Origin: CAZYPH01 sp964649095
GTDB taxonomy: Bacteria; Bdellovibrionota; UBA1018; UBA923
Assembly: GCA_964649095.1 (NCBI GenBank)
Contig: CAZYPH010000004.1
Coordinates: 1 to 45,541, forward strand
Direction of reading: 5' to 3'
DNA: 45,541 nucleotides
How positions within the stretch are numbered: the first letter of the stretch is position 1; the number at the start of each line of letters is the position of its first letter. The position numbers and the translations under genes were made by a program. Below, piece after piece: positions 1 to 8,827 of the stretch. Under the pieces are notes generated by a model. The model saw only the letters and a list, made by a program, of their open reading frames with translations. It was not told where the DNA came from and did not search any database.

Positions 1-1334
1 TTGGCATACGCGCTAAGCTTCAAACTCGCGGTTCTGGTAAGTGGGAAAGCTCTGGCGGTGATTTTGCTAAGTTTGGTTTGACCACACCAGAAATCTTACA
101 AGCCGTAAAAGTACTACGCGATGAGAACATGTTAGATTGTGCGAAATTATTGCACTTTCACATTGGCTCTCAGATTACTGATATTCGCACCATCAAAGAC
201 GCCGCAAAAGAGGGCGCTCGCGTTTATTCTAAATTACGAAAAATGGGTGTGGAGATTGAGTACCTTGATGTCGGTGGTGGTTTGGGAGTCGATTATGATG
301 GCTCTCGCACGTCATTCAACAGCTCTATTAACTATTCTCTTAACGAATACGTCAGCGATATCGTCTATACGATTCAAGAAGTCTGCCGTGCCGAAGCGGT
401 GCCTGAACCGACGATTGTAAGCGAATCGGGTCGTGCGGTTGTGGCACACCACTCCGTGCTGGTAATTAATGTATTTGGTAATATCGAAGTGGGTGCTTCG
501 CCCTACGCCTTAGAACCATCAGATACAGAGCACAACGTCGTGCGTGAGATGCGTGAAGTTATTAGTAATTTAACACCAAAGAATTTGTTGGAATCATACC
601 ACGATGCTTTGCAGCGAAAAGAAGAAGCTTTTAGTTCGTTTAAGTTAGGGTATTTGGACCTCGAGGATAAAGCCAAAGTAGAAAATATGTTTTGGCGTTT
701 GTGTCATCAGATTGTCAAAATGGCCGCCGGACAAAAATACGTACACGAAGAGTTGGCAGGCCTTCATAAGTACTTGTCTGATCAGTACATGTGTAATTTT
801 TCGTTGTTTCAAAGCGTGCCCGATCATTGGGCGATTCAGCAATTGTTTCCGATTGTACCGATTCATCGTTTAAACGAAGAGCCGCTCAATGCTTCGACGT
901 TGGTAGACATCACATGCGACTCCGACGGAAAAGTAGATAAGTTTATCGACCTGCGTGATGTGCGCGATACATTGCCGCTACACCCTCTAAACGGCCATCC
1001 GTATTATCTTGGTGTCTTTTTAATGGGTGCGTACCAAGACATTATGGGCGACGTGCACAATTTATTTGGACGTGTGAACGAAGTGCATGTGTTTGAAGAT
1101 GCCGATGAACCTAACGGCTATTATATAGAAGAAACTATATTGGGTAATACCGTCGGGGGTATTCTATCTACGATCCAATACAATCCAACCGAGTTAGTTT
1201 CGAGAGTAAAAAGCTCAATCGATCAACAAGTAAAGCTTGGCATGCTCAAACCTAGAGAAGGTGTGGAGCTATTGAACGATTACGAGCAGAGGTTAAACGA
1301 GTACACTTATATCGACCAACTTTCGACCCACTGA
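1..1334 (+). CDS. speA: Biosynthetic arginine decarboxylase, 3' part (5' end outside window)
   Basis: PLP-dependent enzyme that converts arginine to agmatine, the first step of the agmatine route to putrescine. The reading frame is open from base 3, so the gene begins before the window. The first visible residues read GIRAKLQTRGSGKW and then SGGDFAKFGL, which match the conserved core of SpeA. The LHFHIGSQI and LDVGGGLGVDYDGS segments follow, both typical of the fold III decarboxylase barrel, and later VSESGRAVVAHHSVLV. The C-terminal domain runs to the TGA at 1334. Nine bases separate it from the next gene on the same strand, so read-through transcription is likely. The family is recognised with confidence; only the missing N-terminal part cannot be judged. 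Confidence 0.93.
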   Translation, partial: GIRAKLQTRGSGKWESSGGDFAKFGLTTPEILQAVKVLRDENMLDCAKLLHFHIGSQITDIRTIKDAAKEGARVYSKLRKMGVEIEYLDVGGGLGVDYDGSRTSFNSSINYSLNEYVSDIVYTIQEVCRAEAVPEPTIVSESGRAVVAHHSVLVINVFGNIEVGASPYALEPSDTEHNVVREMREVISNLTPKNLLESYHDALQRKEEAFSSFKLGYLDLEDKAKVENMFWRLCHQIVKMAAGQKYVHEELAGLHKYLSDQYMCNFSLFQSVPDHWAIQQLFPIVPIHRLNEEPLNASTLVDITCDSDGKVDKFIDLRDVRDTLPLHPLNGHPYYLGVFLMGAYQDIMGDVHNLFGRVNEVHVFEDADEPNGYYIEETILGNTVGGILSTIQYNPTELVSRVKSSIDQQVKLGMLKPREGVELLNDYEQRLNEYTYIDQLSTH

Positions 1335-1343
1335 AAATAAATT

Positions 1344-2534
1344 ATGTTTAAGCGCACCGGGCAGTGGAGTTATCAGCTAGAGCAACGTTCACGCACTGTA
1401 TTTAGACGGACCACATCGGGGCGCTTAAAAATTTTGGTAATCAAAAACCGAGCCATTGGCGACACTATTTTGATGACGGGGCCTCTGCGGCTGTTGAGGC
1501 GCCAGTTCCCTGGTTATGAAATTCATGTGCTTGTTAGAGCACCCGCAGGCCAACTCTTAGAACATTTGCCTAGCGTAGACCGCATTATATCGGCAAAAGA
1601 GCCTAAAAATAAGCTCGACCGTTTAGCCTACTGGACGCGGCTCATCAAACGCCTACGCCGAGACCAGTACGAGATGGTTTTAAACTTTCATGCCTCCACG
1701 CGTTCCGCACTTACGGCGCGCTGCCTGCGATCAACGATATGTGTCGTAAACCACCATGAAATCAAAGGCATTAACTGGGGGTCTCAAGTTTCTGTACCGG
1801 GCCGTCATCAAGTCAAACCCAATATCGACCGTGATCTAGATGTGTTACGTGCTATCGGAATGTCGTGTAACATGGCCGAGGCTATGCCTGAAGTGATTCT
1901 CACGCCCGCAGAAAAAGCATGGGGATTATCGGCGTTGCAAACACCCGCAGTGGCATTACAAGGACAGGCACCAGTTAGAATTTTCTTAGGCATTGGTGCT
2001 TCACGCGAAACGAAGCGCTTTAAGGCCGCTGACCTCGCACAATTGGTTTGGCAGTTATCTCAGCAAGGCAACTGTCGTTTTGTTTTGTGTGCTCTAGACA
2101 ACGATGGTCAATGGTTAGCAGACTTTGATGTCGCCTTAGAACGACTAGTTCAAGGCCAGCGCAACTCTGAGCCTATTGTAGAACGATTTTGTAATCGTTC
2201 ACTACGCGAAGTGGCTTCGCTGATGGCTCATTGTGGAATGTATATGGGTAACGACTCTGGCTTAAAACACTTGGCCGTAGCATTAGGGTTGCGCACATTG
2301 ACGTGGTTTGGCCCCGAGTCTCCAGTGGAGTGGCATCCGTATGATACTACCGACCACCCCTATTTTTTCATCGATGGCTTGGCGTGCCGCACCGAAGGTG
2401 GTCAGCATTGGTGTGCGATCAAACACTGCACACGCTACCACAACCAGTGTTTGTCTGGTATTTCTCACCAGTTGATTATTGATGCAGCGAAACGCCTAAT
2501 TACATTGCCGCCTCGATATATTAAGACTTCTTAA
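1344..2534 (+). CDS. Glycosyltransferase family 9 (heptosyltransferase-like)
   Basis: Probable ADP-heptose:LPS heptosyltransferase-type enzyme of GT9, acting on the cytoplasmic face of the inner membrane in core oligosaccharide assembly. The N-terminal Rossmann half starts near residue 29 with ILVIKNRAIGDTILMTGPLR, the usual GT9 opening. The C-terminal half carries MGNDSGLKHLAVALGLRT and WFGPESPVEWHPY, which correspond to the donor-binding 'G(T/N)DSG..H.A.ALG' segment. A late Cys-rich tail (HWCAIKHC, NQCLSG) is common in this family. At 396 residues it is slightly longer than the usual 340-360 because of about 28 N-terminal residues. The gene sits 9 bases after speA and 1 base before the next glycosyltransferase. 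The exact acceptor sugar cannot be read from sequence. Confidence 0.85.
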   Translation: MFKRTGQWSYQLEQRSRTVFRRTTSGRLKILVIKNRAIGDTILMTGPLRLLRRQFPGYEIHVLVRAPAGQLLEHLPSVDRIISAKEPKNKLDRLAYWTRLIKRLRRDQYEMVLNFHASTRSALTARCLRSTICVVNHHEIKGINWGSQVSVPGRHQVKPNIDRDLDVLRAIGMSCNMAEAMPEVILTPAEKAWGLSALQTPAVALQGQAPVRIFLGIGASRETKRFKAADLAQLVWQLSQQGNCRFVLCALDNDGQWLADFDVALERLVQGQRNSEPIVERFCNRSLREVASLMAHCGMYMGNDSGLKHLAVALGLRTLTWFGPESPVEWHPYDTTDHPYFFIDGLACRTEGGQHWCAIKHCTRYHNQCLSGISHQLIIDAAKRLITLPPRYIKTS

Positions 2535-2535
2535 T

Positions 2536-3444
2536 ATGAAGATTAGTGGATTTACTATCCTACGTAACGGCGAATCTTTTGATTATCCTTATCAAGAGAG
2601 TCTTTCTAGTTTACTGCCGCTTGTAGATGAGTTGATTGTTAGCTGCGGTGACTCAACGGATAATACGACGTCAGCTCTTGAGGCCTTTGTAGCGTCGCGG
2701 TCCGATGGTTCAAAAGTAAAACTAATTCACAGTAAGTGGAATTTAGGCGACAAAACAAATCGTAGGGGCGGTCAAATTTTAGCTGAGCAAACCAATTTGG
2801 CATTGCAGGGGTGCACGGGTGATTGGTGTGTTTATTTGCAAGCTGACGAGGTGTTGCACGAGGCTGATCTTGCCACGTTACGCTCAGAATTAACGACCTT
2901 GTTAGATTGCCGCGACATTGATGCGTTAGTCCTGAACTACCGACACTTTTATGCCGGATATGACATTGAGCAATATTCGAGATCGGCTTATCGCCGCGAG
3001 ATTCGCGTCGTACGCAATGGTGTTGGGATAACGTCTATCGGCGATGCTCAGAGTTTTCGTTATCAAGACCATCGTAAGATTCCTTCGGCTCTTAGTAAGG
3101 CCCATATCTATCACTATGGATGGGTAAAGCCGCAGCAGACGATGCAGGTTAAAACAAGTTTTATGGATACGCTGTACCATCCGCAGGCGAAGTTAGGTGA
3201 CCAGATTCCTGCAACGGGGGACAACTATATTTACAAACGCTTTGTGGGTCTGAGAGTGTATAAAAAGTCACACCCTTCAGTCATGCAGAAGCGCATTAAG
3301 AGCGCCGTAAAGGTGGATTTGCAACAACTTCGTTGGGTCTTTAATCTGAAAGACTTATTTAAAGTTTGTGCCGATTGGCTTGAGGGTAAGACAGGACATC
3401 GTTTGTTCGAGTATAAAAATTATATTTTAAAGAGAAGATTTTAA
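2536..3444 (+). CDS. Glycosyltransferase family 2-like protein
   Basis: GT-A fold glycosyltransferase of the GT2 type, 302 residues. The opening MKISGFTILRNGESFDYPY matches a subgroup whose first strand reads 'SGFTxIRNGxxxDYP'. The segment DELIVSCGDSTDNT corresponds to the nucleotide-sugar binding region, and LQADEVLHEADL (about residues 100-111) takes the place of the DXD metal site. A 'HIYHYGWV' segment in the C-terminal half is also typical of this subgroup. The start lies one base after the preceding stop codon, so the two are probably translated together. The product is probably cytoplasmic and acts on a lipid-linked glycan or LPS core. The sugar and the acceptor are unknown. Confidence 0.78.
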   Translation: MKISGFTILRNGESFDYPYQESLSSLLPLVDELIVSCGDSTDNTTSALEAFVASRSDGSKVKLIHSKWNLGDKTNRRGGQILAEQTNLALQGCTGDWCVYLQADEVLHEADLATLRSELTTLLDCRDIDALVLNYRHFYAGYDIEQYSRSAYRREIRVVRNGVGITSIGDAQSFRYQDHRKIPSALSKAHIYHYGWVKPQQTMQVKTSFMDTLYHPQAKLGDQIPATGDNYIYKRFVGLRVYKKSHPSVMQKRIKSAVKVDLQQLRWVFNLKDLFKVCADWLEGKTGHRLFEYKNYILKRRF

Positions 3445-3449
3445 ATTTT

Positions 3450-4289
3450 ATGTCATATCTTCGCGCCGAAAAGCCGCTCGCTAGTGTTATCATGACTACC
3501 TACAATGCCCCCAAGCACCTCGCATTGGCATTGGCCTCTATGCAAATCCAAACAACGCACGATTTTGAGTTGCACATTGCCGACGACGGTAGTTCTGCTG
3601 AAACGTCGCAATTGGTAGAAGAATTTATCGATCGAGCGCCGTTCTCAGTGGTGTATTCCTGGCAGGCTGATTTGGGTTATCGAAAGACAAAAATTTTAAA
3701 CGAAGCCATTCGTAAATCGCGTGGTGATTATCTTATTTTTGTGGATGGCGATTGTATTCAGCACAAAGACTTTGTGCGTAACCATCTTAAGTATCGGCAG
3801 AAGAATTGTTATTTAGCGGGCCGGCGCGTGGAATTAGGGCCCAGTCTTAGTGAATGGGTTACCCCTGAGATGGTGTTGCGCGGACAGTTTAGTCGCCCTA
3901 ATTTACAGGTTTTATTAAGCTGTTTAAAAAAAGATAGCGCGTATTTTCATCGTTCGTTTGCGTTGTATAATCCCACGTTGCGACGTGTGTTACGGATGGA
4001 AAAAGTCGACGATCTTAAGGGGTGTAACTTTTCTGTCGATCGTGAATCTATGATGAAAATCAACGGCTTCGATGAAGATTACGTCGGTTATTCCCGTGAA
4101 GACACCGACGTCGAGTTGCGATTGCAAGCGTTGGGTTTAAAAATCAAATCCCTTAAGGGTTTAGCGTTGCAGTATCATGTTTGGCATCCTCGGTTATCAG
4201 AAGATGCCAACAACATTCGCAAACTGCACGAACGGTACCATCTTGTGCGAGAGTCTGCTGTTTGTAAAAATGGAATCGTAAAATACTAA
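3450..4289 (+). CDS. Glycosyltransferase family 2 with GT7-type C-terminal region
   Basis: GT2 enzyme of 279 residues. Residues 11-60 (ASVIMTTYNAPKHLALAL, then LHIADDGSSAET) form the canonical nucleotide-binding half. FVDGDCIQHKDF near residue 92 is the DXD metal site. The C-terminal half holds GCNFSVDRESMMKINGFDE followed by YSREDTDVELRLQ, the pattern seen in the galactosyltransferase C-terminal (Glyco_transf_7C) module, where the E-D pair is catalytically important. The gene is 5 bases after the previous glycosyltransferase and converges with ugd 2 bases downstream. The likely role is another sugar addition in LPS core or surface glycan. The specificity is not predictable. Confidence 0.83.
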   Translation: MSYLRAEKPLASVIMTTYNAPKHLALALASMQIQTTHDFELHIADDGSSAETSQLVEEFIDRAPFSVVYSWQADLGYRKTKILNEAIRKSRGDYLIFVDGDCIQHKDFVRNHLKYRQKNCYLAGRRVELGPSLSEWVTPEMVLRGQFSRPNLQVLLSCLKKDSAYFHRSFALYNPTLRRVLRMEKVDDLKGCNFSVDRESMMKINGFDEDYVGYSREDTDVELRLQALGLKIKSLKGLALQYHVWHPRLSEDANNIRKLHERYHLVRESAVCKNGIVKY

Positions 4290-4291
4290 CG

Positions 4292-5629
4292 TTATTGGGG
4301 TTGTCGTCCAATCGAGTAGTATCTAAAACCTTCTTGCTTCATTTTCTCCAGGCTATAAATATTGCGCCCGTCTACGATGACCGGTTGCTTCAGTGTGGTG
4401 CGCAGTTTATTGAAGTCAGGATTTCTAAATTCCGACCACTCGGTCACTACGATCAACGCATCCGCATTTTTTGCCGCATCATACGGAAGAGTACAAAATT
4501 GGACATGATCCTGAACTTTTCCACCGTATTGTGCATGTAGAATATGTTGAGCTTCTTTCAAAGCGACAGGGTCGTAGACTTGAACCTTGGCGCCTTCTCT
4601 CAAAAGGGCCTCGATCAATACGAGGCTAGGGGCTTCGCGCATATCATCGGTATTGGGTTTGAAAGCGAGACCCCAAATGCCAATTGTTTTGCCACGTAGT
4701 TGACCCGCGCCACCAAAATGCTGGGCTAGTTTTTCAAATAAACGGCGTTTTTGATGCGCATTTACCGCTTCTGCCGCCGCAATAACGTCCATAGAATGGC
4801 CATGCGTTTGGCCTGTTTTTAAAAGCGCTTTGACATCTTTTGGAAAACAAGAGCCACCGTAACCAGCACCGGCATATAGAAAGTGGCGACCAATCCGTTC
4901 GTCCGATGTAATGCCCTTGCGTACGCTTTCGATATCCGCACCGACGGATTCACATAGATTGGCTATTTCGTTAATGAAAGAAATCTTGGTCGCCAAAAAC
5001 GAATTCGCCGCATATTTTGTCATTTCTGCTGAAACGTTATTCATGCGAATGACTGGATTTCCTTGGCGCACAAACGGCGCATACAATTCTGCCATAATAT
5101 GAAAAGCCTGATCGGTAGCACATCCAATCACAACACGATCGGGGCGCAGAAAATCATCAATCGCAGAACCTTCTTTTAAAAATTCGGGATTCGACACCAC
5201 ATCAAATTTTTGCGTCGTCTTTGATTTAATCAGATTAAAAACTTTAGCGGCCGTGCCTACCGGAACGGTCGATTTATTTACGACCACTTTGTAACCATTC
5301 AAATTCTCTGCAATCGTCTCGGCTGCTTTCATAAATAATTCTAAATCGGCAGAACCATCAGACGATGACGGTGTGCCCACAGCAATGAATACAATGTCGG
5401 TATTCTGAATCGCATCGGCGCTATTAGTTGTGAACTGCAGGCGACCTTCTTTGGCGTTGCGTTTTACAAGGTCTTCGAGTCCGGGTTCATAAATAGGTAG
5501 AATGCCATTTTTAAGGTTTTCAATTTTTTGTGCATTGAGGTCTACGCACCAAACTTCGTTTCCGTTTTCAGCAAAACATGTTCCTGCTACGAGACCAACA
5601 TAACCAGTACCTAAAACGCTTATTTTCAT
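4292..5629 (-). CDS. ugd: UDP-glucose 6-dehydrogenase
   Basis: Oxidises UDP-glucose to UDP-glucuronate with two NAD+, supplying acidic sugar for surface polysaccharide or LPS. The NAD-binding Rossmann motif GTGYVGLVAGTCFAENG is at residues 7-23. The substrate-binding segments NPEFLKEGSAI (about 147-157) and NSFLATKISFINE (about 209-221) are present. The catalytic cysteine lies in GYGGSCFPKD at residue 261. IWGLAFKPNTDDMREAPS marks the C-terminal UDP-binding domain. The length of 445 residues is normal. It is the only minus-strand gene within a plus-strand run of glycosyltransferases and is divergent from the WaaE-like gene with only 16 bases between start codons, so the two promoters must overlap the coding ends. 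Confidence 0.95.
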   Translation of the reverse strand: MKISVLGTGYVGLVAGTCFAENGNEVWCVDLNAQKIENLKNGILPIYEPGLEDLVKRNAKEGRLQFTTNSADAIQNTDIVFIAVGTPSSSDGSADLELFMKAAETIAENLNGYKVVVNKSTVPVGTAAKVFNLIKSKTTQKFDVVSNPEFLKEGSAIDDFLRPDRVVIGCATDQAFHIMAELYAPFVRQGNPVIRMNNVSAEMTKYAANSFLATKISFINEIANLCESVGADIESVRKGITSDERIGRHFLYAGAGYGGSCFPKDVKALLKTGQTHGHSMDVIAAAEAVNAHQKRRLFEKLAQHFGGAGQLRGKTIGIWGLAFKPNTDDMREAPSLVLIEALLREGAKVQVYDPVALKEAQHILHAQYGGKVQDHVQFCTLPYDAAKNADALIVVTEWSEFRNPDFNKLRTTLKQPVIVDGRNIYSLEKMKQEGFRYYSIGRQPQ

Positions 5630-5645
5630 ATTAGGCTAGAAAAGT

Positions 5646-6491
5646 ATGAGTCACGCCAAAGAAAGTCAAACGAAGAGCTCTGATGCAGGGTGCAAACCAT
5701 TGCCCATATCGGCTACTATCATTACGTTGAATGAACAGGCTAAGATTGCACAATGTATAAAGAGTTTGTCGTTTTGCAGTGAAGTGATTGTTGTCGATTC
5801 TCATAGCAGTGATGATACGGCTCACATCGCAAGTGCGCTTGGTGCACGGGTATTCCAAAATCGTTGGCAGGGGTACGGCGCACAAAAGAATTTTGCCCAT
5901 CAATTGGCCACGCAGCCTTGGGTTTTGAACGTTGATGCAGATGAGGTTATTACACCCGAACTAGCTGCTGAAATTAAAACAGCCCTGCACACGAGTGGCG
6001 ATGCCAGTGTTAGTGGAACGATTCGCGGGTTTCGGGTGGCGCGTAAAAGTTTTTATTTGGGACGTTGGATTCGTTATGGCGGTTGGTACCCAAACTATGT
6101 AACGCGTTTGGCCTTAAAGCAGTTTAGTCGGTGGACCGAGCCTCAGGTCCATGAAGAGTTGCATGTCGACGGCGTCATAAGTGATCTGAAAAACCCGATG
6201 CTCCACTATACATTCGATAGCGTTACAGATCAGATCACAACTAATATTCGTTATGCCAAACAGGGTGCTGCAGAGCTTCATCAACGGGGCCAGCAAGCGA
6301 ATATTTTAGCTCTATTGTTCAAACCTTTAGGAAAATTTTGTGAGACCTACTTTCTAAAACTTGGCTTTCGCGATGGGCTGCGCGGGTTTATAATTTCAAA
6401 AAATGCTGCTTACAGCATGTTTTTAAAACAGGTCTATTTGTTTGAGCTGCAAGGGCAGTTTAATAAAGACAACGAGTCACAACAGAAATGA
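5646..6491 (+). CDS. WaaE/KdtX-like glycosyltransferase (GT2)
   Basis: GT2 enzyme resembling the LPS core beta-1,4-glucosyltransferase WaaE. After a short variable N-terminus the protein reads ISATIITLNEQAKIAQCIKS, then SEVIVVDSHSSDDT, AQKNFAHQLA and WVLNVDADEVITPEL, the family hallmark with the DAD metal site near residue 98. A further segment (SFYLGRWIRYGGWYP) is typical of this subgroup, as is the HYTF region. Its stop codon overlaps the start of the next gene in ATGA (6488-6491), which points to translational coupling with the amidotransferase. The start lies 16 bases from the divergent ugd start. The acceptor is unproven. Confidence 0.82.
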   Translation: MSHAKESQTKSSDAGCKPLPISATIITLNEQAKIAQCIKSLSFCSEVIVVDSHSSDDTAHIASALGARVFQNRWQGYGAQKNFAHQLATQPWVLNVDADEVITPELAAEIKTALHTSGDASVSGTIRGFRVARKSFYLGRWIRYGGWYPNYVTRLALKQFSRWTEPQVHEELHVDGVISDLKNPMLHYTFDSVTDQITTNIRYAKQGAAELHQRGQQANILALLFKPLGKFCETYFLKLGFRDGLRGFIISKNAAYSMFLKQVYLFELQGQFNKDNESQQK

Positions 6492-7198
6492 AACGTGTTT
6501 TATTAATCGATAATCAATTAGACCCCATTACAGAGCCATCACGACGTGGGTGCCCAGAGTTTCGGCGTTATTTCAATGATGCTCAAATAACGGTGCGTCG
6601 CAGTTATCAAGAAGATCTACCAAAAGATATATCATCTTTTTCGCATATAGTTCTGTCGGGATCTCGTGCTTCGTGCTCCACGACAGATACCTGGTTAGAC
6701 CCTGTTTTTGCTGTTATTGACGAGGCCGTACAAAAAAACAGACCGTTATTAGGTGTGTGTTTTGGCCATCAAATAATTAACCGCTATTTAGGCGGTCATG
6801 ACTCGGTGTCGCGTTCACCCACTCCTGAGTTTGGATGGGTAAAAATCTCAGGCTCTACTGGACACCCATTGTTTAAGGCTGCTCCGAAGGTGTTTTATTC
6901 TTACCAATCGCACAATGAAGAGGTTAAGCGTTTAGCGCCATCACTAATCAATACACATAGCAGTGATCGTTGTATGTATCAGGCATTCTACGATCGTAGT
7001 CGCCCCATTTTTGGGGTGCAGTTTCATCCAGAGCGCAATTTTCAGGAAGGCGAGCGGGCGTTGCAACGCACGATAGCGGTGTTAAAAGAAAAAAATCCAG
7101 GGCGAATTAGAGACGCGGTTTTTTTGACGAACGTAGGTGAAAAAGTTTATGACGAAAGTATTGCAACGGAACTTTTTAAAAATTTCTTAAAATTATGA
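6488..7198 (+). CDS. Class I glutamine amidotransferase domain protein
   Basis: Free-standing class I (triad) glutamine amidotransferase of 236 residues, which would release ammonia from glutamine for a partner synthase. The nucleophile elbow GVCFGHQ puts the catalytic cysteine at residue 91. GVQFHPE supplies His180 and Glu182, so the whole triad is present. Residues 55-60 (VLSGSR) form the oxyanion-side loop. There is no attached synthetase domain, so the ammonia acceptor must be another protein. Both ends overlap neighbouring genes by ATGA (6488-6491 and 7195-7198), so it is translated together with a glycosyltransferase and a membrane flippase-like protein. That context suggests amidation or amination of an envelope glycan or lipid, but this is inference. 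Confidence 0.85.
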   Translation: MKRVLLIDNQLDPITEPSRRGCPEFRRYFNDAQITVRRSYQEDLPKDISSFSHIVLSGSRASCSTTDTWLDPVFAVIDEAVQKNRPLLGVCFGHQIINRYLGGHDSVSRSPTPEFGWVKISGSTGHPLFKAAPKVFYSYQSHNEEVKRLAPSLINTHSSDRCMYQAFYDRSRPIFGVQFHPERNFQEGERALQRTIAVLKEKNPGRIRDAVFLTNVGEKVYDESIATELFKNFLKL

Positions 7199-8205
7199 AA
7201 AAACTAGCAACGCCATTAAAGTTATTTTTTACGGCGGGAATATTATATTTTCTGTATGTAAAAGGGCTTCTCGATATCTCTCGTGTCCACGGTGTAGTTT
7301 TGCAGCCATTTGTTTTTGTCTCGGCGTTGGGATTGCTGCTATTAGCTCAGGTGTTTGGGATTCTTAGATGGTGGTGGTTACTCAAGGGCCAGGGTTTTGA
7401 TCTGGCTATATGGGATTGCGCTCGTCTCACCATGATTGGTACTTTTTTTAATACGGCTATTCCGGGCGCTGTTAGTGGTGACCTTGTGAAGGGGTATTAC
7501 ATTGTAAAACGCCAACCGAATGGACGCGGAAAGACGAAAGCCTTAGCAACGCTATTATTAGATCGTATCTTGGGATTGGGTGGCTTAATCACCATTTCGT
7601 TTGCGGCCTTGATACTTAATTTCAATACAGTGTACAGCAATGCGTCGTTGCATCCGTTGGCTGTAATAATCACGCCGTTGTTTCTGGGTTTGTTATTCTT
7701 TTATTTTGTGGTTTTAGTGCGGTTTGAGATTCCGCAAGCCGTTTTTACTTTCATTAATCGACTCCCCGGCGGAAATCATATTACGAAGTTGTTCGAGTCG
7801 TTAAAAGTTTACCAGAACTGTCGCGGTTATTTTTTGCGTGGCGTAGGCCTGTCCTTGGTTATTCATTGCATGGTCGTATCGATCATTGTTTTGATGGCCC
7901 GCCAGTTGGGCGGCTTTGAATTGGTGCCGTTTAATCAATTTTGTTTTTTAGTACCGTTTGGAATGCTAGTCACCGCTATACCCGTCGCGCCTGCCGGCAT
8001 GGGTACTGGGCATGCCGCATTTTTGGGATTGTTTCGATTGGTCGGCGCACAGGGTGGCGCCGACTTGTTTATGGCGTTTGTGTCGTTTCAAATAATGGTT
8101 AGCCTGATTGGCGGTATTTTTTATATCCGGCACAAACAAGAGACCGATGCGCTCGATCACGAAGCGCAAGCCCAAGAAGCGGTCGGTGACCCTATCGTTT
8201 CTTAG
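7195..8205 (+). CDS. Flippase-like integral membrane protein (UPF0104 / LPG synthase TM family)
   Basis: Polytopic inner-membrane protein of 336 residues, with about seven to eight hydrophobic helices spread along the length. It resembles the lysylphosphatidylglycerol-synthase transmembrane region family (PF03706). Family-like segments are RWWWLLKGQG in the first third, then FFNTAIPGAVSGDLVKGYY, the LLLDRILGLGGL stretch, and FGMLVTAIPVAPAGMGTGHAAF near residue 258. No cytoplasmic transferase domain is attached, so it is not a full MprF. Stand-alone members are often found with glycosyltransferases and are thought to move or anchor lipid intermediates. The start overlaps the amidotransferase stop by 4 bases. 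The 3' end overlaps the convergent hypothetical gene by 14 bases. Confidence 0.8.
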   Translation: MKKLATPLKLFFTAGILYFLYVKGLLDISRVHGVVLQPFVFVSALGLLLLAQVFGILRWWWLLKGQGFDLAIWDCARLTMIGTFFNTAIPGAVSGDLVKGYYIVKRQPNGRGKTKALATLLLDRILGLGGLITISFAALILNFNTVYSNASLHPLAVIITPLFLGLLFFYFVVLVRFEIPQAVFTFINRLPGGNHITKLFESLKVYQNCRGYFLRGVGLSLVIHCMVVSIIVLMARQLGGFELVPFNQFCFLVPFGMLVTAIPVAPAGMGTGHAAFLGLFRLVGAQGGADLFMAFVSFQIMVSLIGGIFYIRHKQETDALDHEAQAQEAVGDPIVS

Positions 8206-8737
8206 GTCCACGCAGTTGGTGAATTTTATCAATTTCAGATTCTAGATTGGGGTCTTCGTTAAGATCGATAATCCCACCCAGAATTTTTGCTTTGGTGGAT
8301 ACGGACTTTCGTAATTCTTTTTTGTACGTGGCCATACCCGAGGCCGCGAGAATCTTTTTGGATTTTCGTTTGCACGCATCTAATAAACTAACAACCATGT
8401 TTACGCCTGGGGGCAGTGCGCTCTCTGGTTCTTTGGTGGGCGTAGTTTCTGCCTCTATAATGGGCGTATTGCTACCGTCGACAGATAGAGCCTCACTTAA
8501 GTCGTCGAGCGGAGCAGGTCCGTCCCCATGTTGTGGGCCAACTAACACATGTGCGTGGGAGTCCGAATTACCTAACTGAGCCAAGTCGAACTCAGTAGCA
8601 TGCGGTTCGACGATCTTTGCCGGCTTAAAGTAGAACAATAAACCACGACCAATTTTATGGAATAAATCTGCCACGTACGCCTCAATCAGGAATATTTCTG
8701 ACCCATCAACTATTTTACTCTTCGGCAGAAAAGGCAT
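8192..8737 (-). CDS. Hypothetical protein with Pro/Ser/Glu-rich linker and basic C-terminus
   Basis: I do not recognise this protein. From the ATG at 8737 it has 181 residues. It contains a hydrophobic or amphipathic N-terminal stretch, an acidic, Pro-rich low-complexity middle (residues about 70-110), and a Lys/Arg-rich C-terminal helix region (CKRKSKKILAASG, KKELRKSVSTKAK) ending in GPKKR. The frame stays open upstream to a TTG at 8881. That longer form would add a hydrophobic segment (SLILLAFICFSFMPFLP) but would run 54 bases into the divergent gene at 8828. I prefer the ATG because the alternative starts with TTG inside another gene, although the ATG has no clear ribosome binding site. 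It is convergent with the UPF0104 gene, with a 14-base overlap. Confidence 0.55.
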   Translation of the reverse strand: MPFLPKSKIVDGSEIFLIEAYVADLFHKIGRGLLFYFKPAKIVEPHATEFDLAQLGNSDSHAHVLVGPQHGDGPAPLDDLSEALSVDGSNTPIIEAETTPTKEPESALPPGVNMVVSLLDACKRKSKKILAASGMATYKKELRKSVSTKAKILGGIIDLNEDPNLESEIDKIHQLRGPKKR

Positions 8738-8827
8738 GAAACTAAAGCAGATAAAAGCTAATAATATTAAGCTATTGGATGCATCGTTGACACTAGAAAT
8801 GCCAAGATGATAGGGTCCCCAGATCTT

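Noticed and set aside
8247..8579. Plus-strand open frame of 110 codons opposite the hypothetical gene
   Set aside because: It lacks a ribosome binding site and protein-like composition; the minus-strand frame has the better domain-like pattern.
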